DNA of 7,979 nucleotides. It comes from Syntrophaceae bacterium UBA6255 (lineage in GTDB: Bacteria; Desulfobacterota; Syntrophia; Syntrophales; Smithellaceae). The stretch covers positions 1 through 7,979 of the forward strand of contig DJVN01000297.1 of NCBI GenBank assembly GCA_002441205.1, given 5' to 3'. The position numbers and the translations under genes are program-made. A model generated the notes under the pieces. It worked only from the letters and a program-made list of their open reading frames with translations, made no database searches and was not told the DNA's origin. Below are positions 4,972 through 7,979 of this stretch, piece by piece (position 1 is the first letter of the stretch; each line of letters opens with the position of its first letter).

Positions 4972-6318
4972 ATGAAATCAGAAGGCATGAAAAAGATTTT
5001 TTCGATCATGATTTTCTTATGCATTGCCGTTTGGGGGTGGTGGCCGCAAATGGCCAATGCCGATGATGCCGGAGATACAAAACCATCGGTTATCCAGACC
5101 GTTAAAGATGGCTTTTCCGCGGATTGGCGAATCATGGCCTATGGCATTATGCAGAAACCGGCCAAATCAACACAGAATGCGGACAATAATTTTCTGAATC
5201 TTACGCATTACACGGGCAATCTGGAATTGAGGCCGGACTTCAAGCTGGATCTGGATTTTCTGCAACTTTCGGCTAAACCCCGGGCGAAGCTGGAATTCCG
5301 AATATGGGAAGAAGGTACCAGCAGCGGAGAAACACAATGGAAGGATGACTGGTATGTCAATGAATGGCTGGTGCGCTTAAAAGCAAGGGATAATCTTTTT
5401 GTGTCCTATGGCCGGGAGAATCTGCAATGGGGACCATCTTTTCTTTTTTCTCCGTCCAATCCCTTCTTTCGGGACAATGGCCGCAGCAATCCTTTTATGG
5501 AAATTCAGGGTATGGAATTCGGCCGCCTTGTTTTTATCCCCCACAGCTCCTGGACGGTGTCCGCCATTGTCAATACGGACGAAGGGCGCAACACGCTTTT
5601 GGGCCCCGATCCCTTTGAAAAAACATACGCACTCAAGGCCGATTATACAGGACGGGAAAATTATGCTTCCCTCATTGTTTCCCAGAAAGATTATAATAAA
5701 ACACTGGGGTTTTTCGGGGGATGGACGATTTCTGACGCATTGCTGATTTATGGCGAAGGGAGTTTCATGAAAGGCAGCAATGCTTTATATCCCCGGACCG
5801 ATACTTCCTATTTGCAGGCTTCAATGCAAAAAATTCATCAGGACGACTCTGATATTAAGCCGATTATCCTAATCGGCAGTTCCTATACCCTGGAAGCCAG
5901 TGGCACATTCTCACTGGAATACGCCTATAACGGGCCGGGCTATAACCGTGACGAAGCCGACGTATACTACGACCTGAGACGCAGAGGAACGACGGCTTTC
6001 AATATGGGCGGGCTGGCAGGATTACTGGGACAAAATACACTGGGGCAGACCATCAATCCGGGCCTCAGGTATCTCCGGAAGAATTATGGAATGTTTCAAT
6101 ATGCTCAAAGCAACATCAAGAACAAAATCGATTTGACATTGCGCTGGACACAAAATCTGGATGATGGTTCTGGTCAATTTCTCGCACTTGTGTCATATTC
6201 CATGGGCAATCATCTTGAGTTATTTTCTTCCGGTATGATCAGCGCGGGAGGCGGGGATACGGAATTTCGCAGCACCCTGGATTATCAATTAATGTTTGGG
6301 TTAAAGTATACGCTTTAA
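4972..6318 (+). CDS. Predicted outer-membrane beta-barrel protein
   Basis: 448 residues with a signal peptide (KKIFSIMIFLCIAVWGWW, likely cut after Ala30 in MANA|DDAG). The rest is dominated by alternating polar/hydrophobic strands with aromatic girdles and Gly/Asn/Asp turns, as in porin-like barrels. The conserved-looking core is SYGRENLQWGPSFLFSPSNP (145-164), then FFRDNGRSNPFMEIQGMEF. This YGRE-QWGP-SPSNP pattern recalls DUF1302-like or Wzi/alginate-export-type barrels, but I cannot assign a family. It ends in LMFGLKYTL, close to an outer-membrane beta-signal but without a terminal Phe or Trp. Start 4972 lies 9 bases after the previous stop and lacks a good ribosome site. ATG 4987 gives a cleaner signal peptide, but its GAAGG is only one base away. 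Coupled translation from the upstream gene is likely. Context suggests it is the outer-membrane end of the exporter. Confidence 0.75.
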   Translation: MKSEGMKKIFSIMIFLCIAVWGWWPQMANADDAGDTKPSVIQTVKDGFSADWRIMAYGIMQKPAKSTQNADNNFLNLTHYTGNLELRPDFKLDLDFLQLSAKPRAKLEFRIWEEGTSSGETQWKDDWYVNEWLVRLKARDNLFVSYGRENLQWGPSFLFSPSNPFFRDNGRSNPFMEIQGMEFGRLVFIPHSSWTVSAIVNTDEGRNTLLGPDPFEKTYALKADYTGRENYASLIVSQKDYNKTLGFFGGWTISDALLIYGEGSFMKGSNALYPRTDTSYLQASMQKIHQDDSDIKPIILIGSSYTLEASGTFSLEYAYNGPGYNRDEADVYYDLRRRGTTAFNMGGLAGLLGQNTLGQTINPGLRYLRKNYGMFQYAQSNIKNKIDLTLRWTQNLDDGSGQFLALVSYSMGNHLELFSSGMISAGGGDTEFRSTLDYQLMFGLKYTL

Positions 6319-6342
6319 GAATTTATAGGGCTCTTAAAAGTG

Positions 6343-6357
6343 TAAGGTATCTCCTTA
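6343..6357 (+). promoter_or_regulatory. Ribosome site of the kinase gene inside a small hairpin
   Basis: TAAGG (6343-6347) is the only Shine-Dalgarno-like sequence before ATG 6357. It pairs perfectly with CCTTA (6353-6357) across a five-base loop, the final A being the first base of the start codon. This could hold kinase translation low relative to the exporter genes. The stem is only 5 bp, so the effect is uncertain. Confidence 0.35.
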
Positions 6358-7421
6358 TGGAACAAACAGGGGCGTTTGACTTAGAATATCACCTGCGGCG
6401 TAAAAATATTGTAATGGATTTTCTCTATACAATAATTATCTGTACGGCGATTGCATTTGTCATAGCCTTTTCCAATCCCACATCGCACCTTTCCGTCAGT
6501 TTTATCATGTCGCAGTCGTTCGGACTTGCCATCTGCACTCTGATTAATCTGATGCTGCAAATATTCAAGCCCCGACAGTGGCTGACATTAATTTTAATGA
6601 TGTCTACGGCCACCATCTGTGGTGCCGTCCTGGGACTCAATATCGGTTTTTATATTCTGGAGATGATCTTGTCCATCCGCCTGAATTTTCTGATGAAAGA
6701 TCTGCTGAAAATAATTTTTGTTGCCGTTATTTTCGGCGGCGCCGCATCCTATTCTTTCATTTCCAATGCCAGGTTGAGACGCCGCAATGAAATGCTCGAA
6801 CAGGAAAAAAACAGGCGGATGGCCGTGGAGAAAGAAGCCCTGTCGGCTTCTCTCAGAATGCTGCAAGCCCAGATCGAGCCGCATTTCCTTTTCAATACGC
6901 TTTCCAATGTCGTCAGTCTGATCGATACGCAACCGGCTAAGGGTAAGTCCATGCTTCTGAATTTAACCAGATATCTGCGAACATCTTTATCCCGTACCTT
7001 GCCGGAAAAAACCACGCTGCATCAGGAAATAGAAATGATCAAAGCCTATCTCAATATTCAAAAAATCAGAATGGATGAGCGTTTGAATTTTAAAATTGAC
7101 GTTCCGGATAATTTGCGGCAGCATGCTTTTCTGCCCATGCTGCTTCAACCGCTGGTGGAAAATGCCGTAAAACATGGGCTGGAACCCAAAGTTGACGGCG
7201 GTAATATTCTGATCAGCGCCGTCGAAGGAGACAACATCCTGAGAATCGAGGTCGTGGATACCGGGATGGGATTTTCTGATTTTAACAAGCCCGGTGTGGG
7301 TATTACGAATGTGCGTGAACGTCTGGCACTTCTCTATGGAGAAAAAGGCCGTTTGACGATCGAAGAAAACAAACCTCAGGGTGTCAGAGCTGTAATCGAG
7401 GTGCCGACCCATGACGTATAA
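6357..7421 (+). CDS. LytS/YehU-type membrane sensor histidine kinase
   Basis: 354 residues. Four predicted membrane helices at about 21-39, 50-69, 75-99 and 118-136 make up the sensor part, with almost no periplasmic loop, so it may sense the membrane or a small ligand. A basic, coiled-coil-like linker follows (NARLRRRNEMLEQEKNRRMA, 137-156). The His_kinase domain carries AQIEPHFLFNTLSNV with phospho-acceptor His176. The HATPase domain has the N-box LLQPLVENAVKHG (Asn269), the G1 box DTGMGF (301-306), and GVGITNVRERL (313-323). This HPxF/PHFLFN layout defines the family that pairs with LytTR regulators, and the next gene is one, overlapping by 11 bases. The gap after the beta-barrel gene is 38 bases with only a weak TTAAAG/CTTTAA stem (6301-6318) over the stop, so cotranscription with the exporter is likely. 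Signal unknown. Confidence 0.95.
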   Translation: MEQTGAFDLEYHLRRKNIVMDFLYTIIICTAIAFVIAFSNPTSHLSVSFIMSQSFGLAICTLINLMLQIFKPRQWLTLILMMSTATICGAVLGLNIGFYILEMILSIRLNFLMKDLLKIIFVAVIFGGAASYSFISNARLRRRNEMLEQEKNRRMAVEKEALSASLRMLQAQIEPHFLFNTLSNVVSLIDTQPAKGKSMLLNLTRYLRTSLSRTLPEKTTLHQEIEMIKAYLNIQKIRMDERLNFKIDVPDNLRQHAFLPMLLQPLVENAVKHGLEPKVDGGNILISAVEGDNILRIEVVDTGMGFSDFNKPGVGITNVRERLALLYGEKGRLTIEENKPQGVRAVIEVPTHDV

Positions 7422-7979
7422 AGCCGTTATTGCCGATGATGAAAAAGAGTTAAGAGGGTACCTCAAAGCCATGCTTGCCGAAACCTGGCCGGAGCTTACA
7501 ATTTGCGCTGAAGCGGCCAATGGCCGGGAAGCTCTGGAAATGATCGATGCCTGTCAGCCGCATATTATTTTTCTGGATATCAAAATGCCGGGTCTTTCCG
7601 GTCTGGATGTGGCCCAAAAAATCGCTGATGAGTGTCAGATTGTATTTGTGACGGCCTATAATCAATATGCGGTCGAAGCTTTTGAACACGAAGCGATTGA
7701 TTATCTGGTCAAGCCTGTAACAAAAAAACGGTTGATGCAAACCATTCAGCGCCTGAAAAAACAACTTCAGAACAACGAAGTACCGCCTGCGGGTCTGGCT
7801 GCCGTGCTTTCACAGGTTATTGCCAATTTGCCGGGCCGGAGCAACGCGAATTTTCTACGCTGGATCAAAACGCAGCACAAGGAGGCCGTGCGTTTGATTC
7901 CCGTGGAAGAGGTCGATTATTTTCAGGCCGATGATAAATATACGCTGGTGATGACGGTGGACGGGGAATCGCTGATTAA
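7411..7979 (+). CDS. LytTR-family response regulator (3' end beyond window)
   Basis: DNA-binding partner of the preceding kinase; 189 codons are visible. The receiver domain spans about 1-120: acidic pair Asp9-Asp10 (VIADDE), phospho-acceptor Asp56 (IIFLDIKMPG), Thr81 (FVTAYN) and Lys101 (YLVKPV). A short linker leads to the start of the LytTR domain at about 148 (FLRWIKTQHKEAVRLIPVEE, then VDYFQADDKYTLV), which is typical. Only about 40 residues of the usual 100 are inside the window. The reading frame is still open at the edge: the final TAA is split between frames (ATT, AA..). Start ATG 7411 lies within the kinase gene, with GAGGTG (7398-7403) seven bases upstream, so translation is coupled. 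It probably regulates the exporter operon, its own genes, or both. Confidence 0.95.
   Translation, partial: MTYKAVIADDEKELRGYLKAMLAETWPELTICAEAANGREALEMIDACQPHIIFLDIKMPGLSGLDVAQKIADECQIVFVTAYNQYAVEAFEHEAIDYLVKPVTKKRLMQTIQRLKKQLQNNEVPPAGLAAVLSQVIANLPGRSNANFLRWIKTQHKEAVRLIPVEEVDYFQADDKYTLVMTVDGESLI

Noticed and set aside
7977..7979. TAA at the very end of the window as the stop of the response regulator
   Set aside because: Counting from ATG 7411 the last codons are CTG ATT AA-, so the TAA is out of frame. The LytTR domain would also be less than half complete.
1..7979. CRISPR array, tRNA or rRNA gene, replication origin
   Set aside because: I saw no regularly spaced repeats, no cloverleaf with a TTCGA-type T-loop, no conserved rRNA segment and no cluster of DnaA boxes.

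Overview
The window looks like a chromosomal segment of a Gram-negative bacterium. It encodes a lone-ATPase/FtsX-type ABC exporter, a periplasmic LolA-like protein and an outer-membrane beta-barrel, all of which imply an outer membrane. Moderate GC content, the MELYTAFDLH-type IS110 transposase and the general flavour of the proteins suggest a deltaproteobacterium (Syntrophus/Smithella-like or Geobacter-like). That placement is a guess from recall, not a search result.

Left part (1-2000). The first 150 bases may hold the 3' end of an unidentified gene running in from the left. A short intergenic stretch with a REP-like CCCCGGC-GAAA-GCCGGGG hairpin follows. An IS110-family insertion sequence occupies roughly 341 to 1990. 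It has a perfect 15-bp inverted repeat just upstream of the transposase, a strong Shine-Dalgarno, a transposase gene split by a one-base frameshift at about 541, and a long non-coding right end. That right end folds into several hairpins, including a 17-position helix (one mismatch) enclosing two interleaved stems. It is the best candidate in the window for a structured RNA, and its position fits the bridge RNA of IS110/IS1111-type elements.

Middle (1990-2253). This is a gene-free control region rich in palindromes: a terminator-like hairpin, a second hairpin, and a nested pair of inverted repeats about 70-125 bases before the operon's first start codon.

Right part (2254-7979). Six same-strand genes are packed with overlaps or gaps of 38 bases or less, so they read as one operon: (1) a LolD/MacB-type ATPase, (2) an FtsX/LolC/E-type permease, (3) a secreted LolA-like outer-membrane lipoprotein-sorting family protein, (4) a secreted outer-membrane beta-barrel candidate, (5) a LytS/YehU-type histidine kinase with four membrane helices, and (6) a LytTR-type response regulator cut by the window end. 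Genes 1-4 look like an envelope-spanning route: ABC extraction from the inner membrane, a periplasmic carrier, and an outer-membrane acceptor or pore. Genes 5-6 look like its dedicated regulators. The substrate cannot be read from the sequence; lipoprotein, lipid or another hydrophobic compound are the family-based possibilities. The last three bases of the window spell TAA, but they are out of frame with the response regulator, which stays open at the edge.
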